A DNA stretch of 64,000 nucleotides. Source: Robiginitomaculum sp. GTDB lineage: Bacteria > Pseudomonadota > Alphaproteobacteria > Caulobacterales > Maricaulaceae. This document shows, piece after piece, positions 47,085 to 55,847 of this stretch. A model generated the notes under the pieces. The model was given only the letters and a program-made list of their open reading frames with translations. It was not told the origin of the DNA and did no database searches. Where the stretch lies: contig JAESQN010000037.1 in assembly GCA_016765135.1 (NCBI GenBank), forward strand, positions 1 to 64,000, given 5' to 3'. The translations under genes and the position numbers were made by a program. Each line of letters opens with the position of its first letter. Positions within the stretch are counted from its first letter, which is position 1.

Positions 47085-47899
47085 GTACGGAATTCCAAGA
47101 CGAACTTGAGTTTGAAGCCGCCGACGATGCGGCAGAAGATGGCCGGGGATTGGTACTGGACATTGACGGATTTGAGGGCCCATTACATTTACTCCTCGAA
47201 CTGGCGCGGCGGCAAAAAGTTGATTTGGCGCGTATATCCATATTGGAACTCGCTGATCAATACGTTGATTTTATCAAAAACGCCAAAGATTTGCGCATAG
47301 AACTTGCGGCAGACTACCTGGTCATGGCCTCGTGGCTGGCCTATTTGAAATCAAGGTTGATATTGCCCAAGGCCGAAGGCGAGGAACAGCTCCCAGAGGC
47401 CGAAGAACTGGCCGCACATTTGGCGTTTCGTCTGCAAAGACTGGACGGTATGCGCCGGGCGGCGGAAGGTTTGTTTAAATTGAAGCTAACCGGGCAAAGC
47501 ATTTTTGTGCGCGGCGCCCCTGAAGGTCTGCGGTCGCGCACCACACCTCTTTACCAAGCCGAGCTGTTTGACATGATCAAAGCTTACGGCGAGACCCGCT
47601 CCCAAGCCGCCATGCGCCATCACAAATTGCCTCAGCCCCTGGTTTTGGCACTGGACGAGGCCCGGCACAGGCTTGAACGCGTGGTGGGTCACAGCATCGA
47701 GTGGTTGTCATTTGACGAGCTATTGCCGGACGGCAGTGATTTTGAGCAACACTTACCCAGCCGCACCATTCGCGCCAGCTCCCTATTAGCCGGGCTGGAG
47801 CTGGCCAAAGAAGGCAAGTTGGAAATCCGCCAATCCAAAGCTTTTTCAACCATTTATCTGCGCGGCAAATCACAACCCGACAATAGGAAACCGTCATGA
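47081..47899 (+). CDS. scpA: Segregation and condensation protein A
   Basis: Kleisin subunit of the SMC-ScpAB chromosome condensation complex, 272 residues. The N-terminal FEGPLHLLLELARRQKVDLARISI is the SMC-neck-binding region, followed by YLVMASWLAYLKSRLILPK. The C-terminal winged helix includes FSTIYLRGK. ATGA overlaps with both nagZ and scpB show tight coupling. Confidence 0.95.
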   Translation: MSTEFQDELEFEAADDAAEDGRGLVLDIDGFEGPLHLLLELARRQKVDLARISILELADQYVDFIKNAKDLRIELAADYLVMASWLAYLKSRLILPKAEGEEQLPEAEELAAHLAFRLQRLDGMRRAAEGLFKLKLTGQSIFVRGAPEGLRSRTTPLYQAELFDMIKAYGETRSQAAMRHHKLPQPLVLALDEARHRLERVVGHSIEWLSFDELLPDGSDFEQHLPSRTIRASSLLAGLELAKEGKLEIRQSKAFSTIYLRGKSQPDNRKPS

Positions 47900-48663
47900 G
47901 CAATAAAAACACCCCCCCGTCACGGGTCGAAACTGCGGCAGCAGGCATTGAAGACGATATAATCAATCTCAATGAACGCCTGGTCACGCGGGGCGACGGT
48001 GAGGCCATTGGGGACGATATGCGTCTCCTGGAAGCCCTGTTGTTTGCCGCCGTGGAGCCTATAGACATAGAGACTTTACGCGAACGGATGCCGGACGGTT
48101 GTGATGTGGGTGCATTATTGGCCAGATTGGCGCGAGATTATGCAGGGCGCGGCGTAAATTTGATCCGCGTAGCCGATAGGTGGCGGTTTCAAACCGCCGT
48201 TGATCTAGAGCATGACCTGGTCGATATTCGCGAAGCCCCGCGCAAACTGTCCAAGGCTGCACTCGAAACCTTGGCCATTATCGCTTACCACCAACCCGTC
48301 ACCCGCCCTGAAATCGAAGATATTCGCGGCGTGTCCGTATCAGGCGGTACTATAGATGTGTTGATGGAACTTGGCTGGGTGCGCATCCGTGGCCGCCGCC
48401 GCACGCCGGGACGTCCTGTCACTTACGGCACCACGGAAAACTTTCTGGCACACTTTAATCTTGAGCAAGTCACCGACCTGCCGGGCCGCGACGACCTCAA
48501 AGCAGCCGGGCTTTTGGACGCCCGCCTCCCCAAAGATTTCGAAGTCCCAACCCCGATGCTATCAATGGACATAGACGAAGACCCCATAGAGGACGACGAC
48601 GAAGACAGCGAATTCATGATGGATTTCATGGAAGACGACGAAAAACCGGGGCTGGATGGGTAG
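47896..48663 (+). CDS. scpB: Segregation and condensation protein B
   Basis: Winged-helix partner of ScpA, 255 residues. Two winged-helix domains are visible: LLEALLFAAVEPIDIETLRERMP near 37-60, and LSKAALETLAIIAYHQPVTRPEIEDIRGVS near 119-148, followed by GRRRTPGRPVTYGTTENFLAHF. The C-terminus is highly acidic (DEDPIEDDDEDSE). In many alphaproteobacteria tatABC follows scpB. Here repeat and islet sequence follow, and the tat genes lie about 14 kb away on the other strand. Confidence 0.95.
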   Translation: MSNKNTPPSRVETAAAGIEDDIINLNERLVTRGDGEAIGDDMRLLEALLFAAVEPIDIETLRERMPDGCDVGALLARLARDYAGRGVNLIRVADRWRFQTAVDLEHDLVDIREAPRKLSKAALETLAIIAYHQPVTRPEIEDIRGVSVSGGTIDVLMELGWVRIRGRRRTPGRPVTYGTTENFLAHFNLEQVTDLPGRDDLKAAGLLDARLPKDFEVPTPMLSMDIDEDPIEDDDEDSEFMMDFMEDDEKPGLDG

Positions 48664-48667
48664 AGAT

Positions 48668-48790
48668 ATCACCCCTCACTCTGCTCATACCCAACTTGAT
48701 TGGGTATCCAGCGCATAAAGAGCGAGCAAAGCTCGCACATTACTGATTAACTGGATTCCCGCTTTCGCGGGAATGAACGGTAAGTGGGGG
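48668..48790 (+). repeat. Family C palindromic repeat, copy iv
   Basis: Begins CTGCTCATACCCAAC, continues GGGTATCCAGCGCATAAAG, then the GAGCGAGCAAAGCTCGC hairpin and TTCCCGCTTTCGCGGGAATGAACGG. It has the same orientation as copy ii. It starts right after the scpB stop and ends about 20 bases before the parE 3' remnant. Confidence 0.85.
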
Positions 48791-48811
48791 ACGGGAGAGA
48801 GCGGAAAAACG

Positions 48812-48864
48812 GGTCAAACATCCAGATCATCAACATATTGCGCGTGTTCCTGGATGTATTGATA
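48812..48864 (-). pseudogene. Remnant of a topoisomerase IV parE 3' end
   Basis: Read on the minus strand this encodes YQYIQEHAQYVDDLDV then TGA, the last 16 residues of ParE with one D to E change. 48816-48864 matches 50411-50459 at the end of the intact parE in 47 of 49 bases. Both mismatches fall at third codon positions, so the copy diverged as coding sequence. It is in direct orientation to the intact end, about 1.6 kb away. Confidence 0.85.
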
Positions 48865-48954
48865 GCGTAAAATGTGTACCCTTGAGTCAATGATTTAGCC
48901 GTTGAGTTTCAATGAAATGCACATTACAAGATATAGAAAATTAAAGGGGGGTGT

Positions 48955-49716
48955 GTGCAAAACAAAACATTTGGCGATGTTGTAGCAATTGTTATTGCTG
49001 GGGTAGTGGGGGTCGTCGCATATATACTTTCTATGCAAACTTCCATGTTTGGAGCAGTGTCAGATCCGCTCACAAAACAAGTGGCATCGCTTGGGTTGTC
49101 GATTTTATTTGTGATTATTGGTGAACGAGTTGCGTTCACTTTCAGAAATAAAAGCATCACCGAGCAAATTAAAAACGCAAATGATCGCTTGCTATCGATC
49201 GTGCGGTCAGAAATAGATAGTGAAGTTTTTGAAGATACTACGTCCGCACATCATCATATAAATTTGAAAATAAAAACAGCGGATAAAATTTACAATACAG
49301 TTATACGCATTTCAGAAAATGCTGTGCATATCGACGATTTTTATGACGCTGATACGACCTTGGCATGGAATAAAAATATTGCCCACATGCTGGAGCATGG
49401 TGGGACTTTTCACAATGTATTTAGCAGTAATATAAAAAGTGATACAGATAGCACCATAACATTCATGGAGAAAGTGAAAGGCCTTAGGGATTATCGAGCT
49501 TGGCAAATAACCGACTGTAAAGTTCCTCTCACAAATTTTATTATAATTTACAAGAAAAACGAACCGACAGAAGTTCTTTACGGGTGGGCTTTCGATGTTT
49601 TAGACATCAAGCCTCATGTGTTCCTCTCAAGAAACCCAAAACTCATACAGTATTTTGAAGCCCAATTTAGAGCCTTAAAAAATGCTGGTGAAGTTTATTT
49701 CCCAAAGAACAATTAA
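48955..49716 (+). CDS. Unknown two-helix membrane protein in islet
   Basis: A 253-residue protein starting at GTG 48955 behind a strong AAAGGGGG ribosome site. Two membrane helices (about 8-28 and 42-62) are followed by a short coiled region and a soluble domain with HHINLKIKTADKIYNTVIRISENAVHIDDFYD, then YRAWQITDCKVPLTNFIIIYKK and WAFDVLDIKPHVFLSRNPKLIQYFEAQF. I do not recognise the family. Codon use is markedly AT-rich compared with scpB and parE, which fits acquisition. It is convergent with the toxin gene, 4 bases apart, and may be an accessory or defence gene. Confidence 0.7.
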   Translation: MQNKTFGDVVAIVIAGVVGVVAYILSMQTSMFGAVSDPLTKQVASLGLSILFVIIGERVAFTFRNKSITEQIKNANDRLLSIVRSEIDSEVFEDTTSAHHHINLKIKTADKIYNTVIRISENAVHIDDFYDADTTLAWNKNIAHMLEHGGTFHNVFSSNIKSDTDSTITFMEKVKGLRDYRAWQITDCKVPLTNFIIIYKKNEPTEVLYGWAFDVLDIKPHVFLSRNPKLIQYFEAQFRALKNAGEVYFPKNN

Positions 49717-49720
49717 CACG

Positions 49721-50020
49721 CTATTCAGAAAAGCGAGAAGATGGGTCTTGTTGGCCAAGAACACCGATAATCAATATATGATAATCAACATCAATTATTT
49801 TGTAGTAAATACTGTTTTTACCATGAACGGCACGTCTTGCGCCTTCGCAAATATGATCAACAGTCTGGCAAAGCAGGGGACTGCTTGCGAGTTTTTTAAA
49901 CCGATCAAGCAAGCCTAAATGATACTTGTCGGCGCTGTCTTCTCCGAATGTTAGAAAACCCCATTCGTAAATGTTTTGTAGGTCAATTTCTGCCTCTGGG
50001 GTTAGCCTGTAACCATTCAT
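49721..50020 (-). CDS. parE: RelE/ParE-family toxin
   Basis: A 99-residue type II toxin. YRLTPEAEIDLQNIYEWGFLTFGEDSADKY is the characteristic N-terminal helical hairpin, and GARRAVHGKNSIYYKI followed by LIIGVLGQQDPSSRF is the C-terminal strand region. ParE toxins inhibit DNA gyrase. The toxin name is unrelated to the topoisomerase IV parE nearby. Its start overlaps the antitoxin stop by 4 bases. Confidence 0.9.
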   Translation of the reverse strand: MNGYRLTPEAEIDLQNIYEWGFLTFGEDSADKYHLGLLDRFKKLASSPLLCQTVDHICEGARRAVHGKNSIYYKIIDVDYHILIIGVLGQQDPSSRFSE

Positions 50021-50277
50021 ACGTCATCTTGCTTTGTTTTGGCTTTGAAAATTGCTAAAAGATCGGCGGGGTCTGTGTTCGAAACTCCGCTTTCAATGGA
50101 TTTCTCTAGCTTTGCCCGTATCCATTTAATTTGCTCAGGCGTTTCTTGGTGGCGCATTTCTCGTTCACGGATTAGGTCTCGAATAACTTCGCTTTCATTA
50201 CCAAAATGGCCCGACGCCACTTGAGCCGCAAGCCATTCTTTATTGCGTTCGGTGATTGATATACTTTGTCTAATCAT
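50017..50277 (-). CDS. parD: ParD-family antitoxin
   Basis: An 86-residue type II antitoxin. The N-terminal ribbon-helix-helix (QSISITERNKEWLAAQVASGHFGNESEVIRDLIRER) binds DNA for autoregulation, and the C-terminal acidic/basic helix neutralises the toxin. It precedes and overlaps the toxin gene (ATGA), the usual order. A 19-bp palindrome lies about 90 bases upstream. Confidence 0.9.
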   Translation of the reverse strand: MIRQSISITERNKEWLAAQVASGHFGNESEVIRDLIREREMRHQETPEQIKWIRAKLEKSIESGVSNTDPADLLAIFKAKTKQDDV

Positions 50278-50364
50278 AAAAACTGCCTCCAGAAAAAAGT
50301 AAAGTGTGTTACTATGTATTACTATATCATACCCTTGCTTGTTTTGCCAGACCTCATTTTCTCA

Positions 50365-50383
50365 CCATATTTTCAAAATATGG
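50365..50383. promoter_or_regulatory. 19-bp palindrome between parE and parD
   Basis: CCATATTTT-C-AAAATATGG has perfect 9-bp arms. It lies 88 bases upstream of the parD start and 26 bases past the topoisomerase parE stop, both on the minus strand. It may be an operator of the toxin-antitoxin pair or a hairpin ending parE transcription; no T-run supports the latter. Confidence 0.5.
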
Positions 50384-50408
50384 TAATGACAGCTTGCCGT
50401 AAGGGCAG

Positions 50409-52412
50409 TTAAACATCCAGATCATCAACATATTGCGCGTGGTCCTGGATGTATTGGTATCTTAGGTCGGCGCGTTTTCCCATTAGGGTTTCTACCAGGG
50501 CTTCGGTGGTTGGGAGGTTGTCTTCGTCCAGTGTTATACGAGCCAGAGTGCGGGTGTCGGGGTTCATGGTTGTGACCTTGAGCTGGGCCGGCATCATTTC
50601 GCCGAGGCCTTTAAATCGCCCGATTTCGATTTTGCCACGCCCGGTGAACTCGGTGTCTATCAGCAGTTGTTTATGGTCTTCATCATTAGCGTACATGGAT
50701 TTGCCGCCTTGGGTGATGCGAAACAGGGGCGGCATAGCCATATACAGCCGGCCTTCATGGAGCAGGTTTGGCATATAGCGATAGAAAAACGTGATCAAAA
50801 GTGCCGCGATATGAGCACCGTCCACATCGGCATCGGTCATGATAATGACCCGCTCATAGCGCAGATCGTCTGGGTTAAACTTTTTGCCGAGACCAACGCC
50901 GAGCGCAGTTGCCAGGTCATTGATTTCTTTATTGGCAGCGATTTTGGCGTAGCTGGCGCTTTCCACATTCAGGATTTTACCTTTGAGCGGCAAAATAGCC
51001 TGGGTTTTACGGTTGCGCGCTTGCTTGGCAGAACCGCCCGCGCTTTCGCCCTCGACGATAAAAATTTCGGTGCCTTCAGCCGTTTTATTGGAGCAATCCG
51101 CCAGCTTGCCGGGCAGGCGTAATTTGCGGGTGGCTGCCTTGCGTTTGACGTCGCGAGCCTTGCGGCGGCGCATCCGGTCATCGGCTTGCTCGATGACATA
51201 TTCCAAAAGCTTGGTCGCGTCTTTAGGTGATCCGGCCAGCCAGTGATCGAACGGGTCGCGCACGGCCATCTCAACAACGCGCACAGCCTCCGCATTGGAC
51301 AATCTGTCTTTGGTCTGGCCCTGAAATTCTGGTGAGGACAAGAACACCGAGACCAAAGCCCCGGCACTATTCATCACATCGTCCGGTGTGATGTTTGAGG
51401 CTTTCTTGGACATGCCGGAAATATCGGCATAGGCGCGCAAACCTTTGGTCAAAGCTGAGCGAAAGCCCTGTTCATGGGTGCCGCCGCCCAGGGTGGGGAT
51501 GGTGTTACAATAGGAACGCACAAAACTGTCTGCATCACCAAAGCCCTGGGGTGACCAACTTACCGCCCACTCAACCCGGCCATGACCGGTTTCCGCCTTG
51601 CTACGGCCCTTGAAAATTTCCGGCGTGACAGTTACTTTGTTACCGAGTGTTTCTTTGAGAAAATCAGATAGACCGCCCGGGAACAAAAATACGGCTTCGG
51701 TGGGTACCGTTTCCAAATTGGCCACAAGTTCCGGCGCACATTTCCAGCGGATTTCTACGCCGGGCTGGAGGTAGGCTTTGGCACGGGCCATGCGAAACAG
51801 ACGGGCAGGGGAGAAATGGGCTTTTGGCCCAAAAATTTCCGGGTCGGGGTGAAACGAAACCTTCGTACCGCGCCGGTTAGGCGTATCCCCAAGATGTTCA
51901 AGCTTGCCTATGGCCTTACCGCGTTTAAAACTTTGGCGGTATAATTTACGCCCCCTGGCTACCTCAACAATCAGATGGTCCGACAAAGCATTGACCACCG
52001 AGACACCAACACCGTGCAAGCCGCCAGAGGTCTGATAGGCTTTGTCGTCAAATTTACCGCCCGCGTGCAGGGTTGTCATAATCACTTCGAGCGCGGATTT
52101 ATTCTTGTATTTCGGGTGCGGGTCTACGGGGATGCCGCGCCCATTATCACTCACCGAAAGATAGCCGCTCACGTCCAGTTCCACCTCGATGCGGCTCGCA
52201 TGTCCGGCCACGGCCTCGTCCATTGAATTGTCCAAAACCTCTGCGAACAAATGGTGCAAGGCGCGAGCATCCGTGCCGCCAATATACATGCCAGGGCGCA
52301 GGCGCACAGGCTCAAGTCCTTCGAGAACCTGAATGTCCTTGGCGGAATAATCCTTCTCGGCTTTGTCTTTAGAGGAGCCGCTAAATAGCTCGTTTTGATT
52401 CGCTTTTGCCAT
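50409..52412 (-). CDS. parE: DNA topoisomerase IV subunit B
   Basis: ATPase and TOPRIM subunit of the decatenating enzyme, 667 residues. The GHKL ATPase domain has LDNSMDEAVAGHA, DNGRGIPVD and YQTSGGLHGVGVSVVNALS. The TOPRIM domain has EGESAGGSAKQARNRKTQAILPLKGK and MTDADVDGAHI. The first 20 residues precede QVLEGLEPVRLRPGMYIGGT, typical of ParE and shorter than GyrB. The final 16 residues are duplicated at 48812-48864. parC is not in the window. Confidence 0.95.
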   Translation of the reverse strand: MAKANQNELFSGSSKDKAEKDYSAKDIQVLEGLEPVRLRPGMYIGGTDARALHHLFAEVLDNSMDEAVAGHASRIEVELDVSGYLSVSDNGRGIPVDPHPKYKNKSALEVIMTTLHAGGKFDDKAYQTSGGLHGVGVSVVNALSDHLIVEVARGRKLYRQSFKRGKAIGKLEHLGDTPNRRGTKVSFHPDPEIFGPKAHFSPARLFRMARAKAYLQPGVEIRWKCAPELVANLETVPTEAVFLFPGGLSDFLKETLGNKVTVTPEIFKGRSKAETGHGRVEWAVSWSPQGFGDADSFVRSYCNTIPTLGGGTHEQGFRSALTKGLRAYADISGMSKKASNITPDDVMNSAGALVSVFLSSPEFQGQTKDRLSNAEAVRVVEMAVRDPFDHWLAGSPKDATKLLEYVIEQADDRMRRRKARDVKRKAATRKLRLPGKLADCSNKTAEGTEIFIVEGESAGGSAKQARNRKTQAILPLKGKILNVESASYAKIAANKEINDLATALGVGLGKKFNPDDLRYERVIIMTDADVDGAHIAALLITFFYRYMPNLLHEGRLYMAMPPLFRITQGGKSMYANDEDHKQLLIDTEFTGRGKIEIGRFKGLGEMMPAQLKVTTMNPDTRTLARITLDEDNLPTTEALVETLMGKRADLRYQYIQDHAQYVDDLDV

Positions 52413-52477
52413 AAAGATACCCTGTCGGAACCGCGCTCAAAACGCCAGATATTTCTAGGGAAAAACTGTTAACAGAC

Positions 52478-55400
52478 TTAAAAAATCAAGCGCACCACAA
52501 GTCTGGCAGTATGGCGAATGAAACCACTGCGGATGTCTGTATCATAATCAAAGGAAAATGAGGCGTAGCTGGTACCAGTAGCGAATGTTACACCCAGCAA
52601 TATGCCACTTTCAGGGAAGTCCTGAGCTTGTAGTGCAAATGGAGTTGTACCGTTTACAAATTGACCTGTGGTTATCACATCTCCACCGATGAAATCATTC
52701 CGGTAGCCGAACCGCAAGGAGGGTGACATCCAGGAGCGGGGACTTTCAAACCTGGCGCCTAGCTCCAAGATACCGCTCGCCGTACCAATATCAGAATTGC
52801 GAGCATCAATAGCTTGAATAATATCTGCACCACCTACTTCCTCGAAGGCATTCTCGGACATGTTAAGATATGACACCCCGACAGTTGGGCGGGCATAAAA
52901 ATTTCCAAAGCTTATATTATATCCAGCATTAATAGAGCCATTAAAATGTGTGCCAGACCAATCGCCAGATGCGGTTTGGTTGAAGTTTCCAATGGCAACT
53001 CTGCGGTTGGCTTCAAAGTCATTGTAGCCACCACCTGCATATAGGTCGACACCAAGATTGCCAAATTCCAAGCCGCCGTAAATGCCAGCCTGTAGCGTCA
53101 AGACATCAAGAGGTTCATCAATACCGAGAACGTCTTCAACTTCGGTGGTCGCAAAGCCAATGTTTATACCAGCAGTGTGGAAGGGGCCGAAAGACGTATC
53201 AAACCCGCCCGTAATACCGAAGCCATAGCCACGAAATTGCTCAGATTGGCCTGCTAAACTTCTATCGGCATAATAGGCAAATTGTTCAATCCATAAACCG
53301 CCAGGCTGGTCTTGAGAACGCCGCGCATTGTTTAGATGGGAACCAACGGCACCAGTGGTGCCATCAACATTGGCCAGTACGAACTGCCGCGCTGCAGCAG
53401 CAAATTCAGGTAAAAGTTGATTGTAGGCCGCATTGAAGCTCACCTGGTCAGTGATCCCGACAAAAGCAGATCCCAAGCTATCAGAACTTTGTAAAGCTTC
53501 AAACGCAGATGTAAATGCTCCAGCTTGTGCCGTATCCAGACCAAGCTCGTCCGTAGAACGCAAGTCTAGTGTCAAAATCAATGTGTTCGCATCGCTGGGA
53601 TCTCGTGAAAGTACCGTGTTATATAAAAAGGGTGAGTTTTCCCCGCGTACCGCACCGAAATTGGTACCTGCGGTCAATGTTCCTGCCCTGACGATCGTGA
53701 ACGAGGCAGACGGGTCATCCAAAACCGAGGCTAGGCGCGGGTCAATTGTCGCCCCGTCTTCAAAGGTCACCTCTCCGGATGCAATGAGCACGGAGGCTTC
53801 TCCGGTGGAAGGGTCAACGAAAGGTGCGTAGGTTGATGTATCGTCAAAACTCGCCGTAGTAATGTTAAAGTCGTCGGGGGTATTGATGGTCAATGAGCTA
53901 CCGCCCGTCACCATGATTTCGAGCTGGCCATCACTGTCTACAAGCGACCCAATAACAGACGAGCCACCAGATATCTGCAATCTATCAGCTCCGGCACCAA
54001 AGTCGATGCGGCTGTTGACTGTCCCGCCAGCGATATTGATCAAATCGTCACCGCTGCCCAAAAGAATATCACCGGTAATTGCTGGCACAGTATCCGTCTG
54101 GGTATCGGGGTCGGTAAACACGGTCTGGTTCAGCGTAAAGCCAGTTGTGTTAAAAGACACATCAATGGCTATCAGATTGAAATTTGTGGCTTGTTCCCCA
54201 AGGATGTCTGAGTTTATCCCAAACGCGCCAATAGCACCGCTATTATCCAAGGCAATGAAAGTCCCGGACGCATCACGAATTGCCACCGCTTCGCCGTTAC
54301 GACCTGTGACAACCGCAGAAATTGAACCAATATTCGAAAGACGTTCCACGGCTCCACCCGCTAATACTTCTATGGCGGTCGCGTAAATCATATTGGGAGC
54401 GAGGATATTGTCCCGGTCTGCATATACTGCATCAATAGCCTCAACACCTTGGGCTGCAATGATTCCGCTGTTGTTAATGCGTTCAGCAATACCGCCGCCG
54501 CCAATAACGATTACTCTGGCAATAGAATCAGGGGTTGGGGCCGTAGCAAGTGGGTCAACACCTGAACGGTAGGCCGTAGAGCGTATGGTTCCGGAATTGT
54601 TCAGCCCACCTTCAAGGGTTGCATCGCTTAATGAGAAAACTGTGGCGCTCATATCGTCCAGAAAGCCGTCGCTGACAAGCAGTCCTTGATTGACAAACGC
54701 GTATTGCAGGTCTGCATCAAAATCTGCATCCGCCGGGTCGGTAATTTGGGCGACTACACCAATGGCAATGGGCGTGCCATTGCCGTCGATCAATATAGCA
54801 GGGGCGCTCCCCGCTATAGACACACTGCCGACACTGATCAATGCGTTGGTATCTACGTCCCGGTTTTCGGCAATATGGATACCGCCGCCAATATTGCCGC
54901 TTATTTGTACCGCAGAGCCAGCTTGCCGGAGGTTTGCCGTATTTGCTAAGGCTGCCCGGCCCGCAAGGGCAGGGCGCGTGGTTAGGGTTGTGCCAGCCGC
55001 GCTTACAAAACCCGAGGTGATAATTGCATTGGTCACCGTCAGTGCGCCTGAAATATCGCCGGAAACATTGACGCCCTGGGAATTTTCTCCTGTTGCGTTA
55101 ACAGTACCACTAATCGCCAAATTACCAATAATATCACCAGCAATATCCACACCAGTACTATTGGCACCAAAAACCGCCAATGTGCCACCTTGTAGAAAAT
55201 CACCTGTCATGTTCGCCGTATTCGCCAAACGCATACCCGCAGAGTTTTGGCCGAGAACGGTGATTGCACCTGAATTTGTTACATTACCTGTAAAAGGGCT
55301 GGCACCTGAAATCAATATACCTGTACGGCCTGTGCCCATGACAATATTGCTGGTCGGTGTGATGCCGTCAGTGGGGGCTGCACCTGTCAGGGATATTGTG

Positions 55401-55711
55401 CCAGAATTGGTGAAGTTTCCGGTCACGCCCGTGATCAAAACACCAGTTGTATTGTCCGCATCAGTGGTTGTGATCGTGCCAGCATTGGTCAAATCGTTAT
55501 TTGAATCCAGTGTCGCGGCAGCGCCTGTCGTCACGGTTATGGAGCCGGTTGCTGTGATGGTCACATCCGATGGCGCGCCGTTGTCCGCGGTCGATGTTGA
55601 CACACCTGTTGTGCGGGCATCAGTTATTTCAACTTGCGCGAATGCGGAGCCGGGCAAAGCTGCAATCAAAGCAGGAATAGCCGTGGATACAAATAAATGG
55701 CGAATTTTCAT
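52478..55711 (-). CDS. Autotransporter (type Va) outer-membrane protein
   Basis: A 1077-residue secreted protein. A signal peptide ends at about residue 26 (PGSAFA). The passenger (about 27-790) is a Gly/Thr/Ser/Asn-rich beta-helix with many NSGTI or NSGAI turns and no catalytic motif, so adhesion or surface structure is likely. The C-terminal autotransporter beta-domain (about 810-1077) has the repeated amphipathic strands of a 12-strand barrel and ends in alternating RLVVRLIF with a terminal phenylalanine. It lies 65 bases upstream of parE on the same strand. Long open frames on the opposite strand are shadows. Confidence 0.9.
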   Translation of the reverse strand: MKIRHLFVSTAIPALIAALPGSAFAQVEITDARTTGVSTSTADNGAPSDVTITATGSITVTTGAAATLDSNNDLTNAGTITTTDADNTTGVLITGVTGNFTNSGTISLTGAAPTDGITPTSNIVMGTGRTGILISGASPFTGNVTNSGAITVLGQNSAGMRLANTANMTGDFLQGGTLAVFGANSTGVDIAGDIIGNLAISGTVNATGENSQGVNVSGDISGALTVTNAIITSGFVSAAGTTLTTRPALAGRAALANTANLRQAGSAVQISGNIGGGIHIAENRDVDTNALISVGSVSIAGSAPAILIDGNGTPIAIGVVAQITDPADADFDADLQYAFVNQGLLVSDGFLDDMSATVFSLSDATLEGGLNNSGTIRSTAYRSGVDPLATAPTPDSIARVIVIGGGGIAERINNSGIIAAQGVEAIDAVYADRDNILAPNMIYATAIEVLAGGAVERLSNIGSISAVVTGRNGEAVAIRDASGTFIALDNSGAIGAFGINSDILGEQATNFNLIAIDVSFNTTGFTLNQTVFTDPDTQTDTVPAITGDILLGSGDDLINIAGGTVNSRIDFGAGADRLQISGGSSVIGSLVDSDGQLEIMVTGGSSLTINTPDDFNITTASFDDTSTYAPFVDPSTGEASVLIASGEVTFEDGATIDPRLASVLDDPSASFTIVRAGTLTAGTNFGAVRGENSPFLYNTVLSRDPSDANTLILTLDLRSTDELGLDTAQAGAFTSAFEALQSSDSLGSAFVGITDQVSFNAAYNQLLPEFAAAARQFVLANVDGTTGAVGSHLNNARRSQDQPGGLWIEQFAYYADRSLAGQSEQFRGYGFGITGGFDTSFGPFHTAGINIGFATTEVEDVLGIDEPLDVLTLQAGIYGGLEFGNLGVDLYAGGGYNDFEANRRVAIGNFNQTASGDWSGTHFNGSINAGYNISFGNFYARPTVGVSYLNMSENAFEEVGGADIIQAIDARNSDIGTASGILELGARFESPRSWMSPSLRFGYRNDFIGGDVITTGQFVNGTTPFALQAQDFPESGILLGVTFATGTSYASFSFDYDTDIRSGFIRHTARLVVRLIF

Positions 55712-55847
55712 AAACGTCCCAAATTTTTATAATTATGCGCAGCAGCAACAACAGGCCGCATTGATTCAAATCGGTTCTAGCCAGTTAAAGACACTGCGTC
55801 GATAGTTTATTGATTACAAACTGCAAAGAAATTGCCAATATTTGGTG

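Noticed and set aside
54690-55805. Long open frame of 371 codons on the plus strand
   Set aside because: It is antisense to the autotransporter passenger. Low-complexity Thr/Gly/Ala codons keep the opposite strand open, and the translation has no domain or signal.
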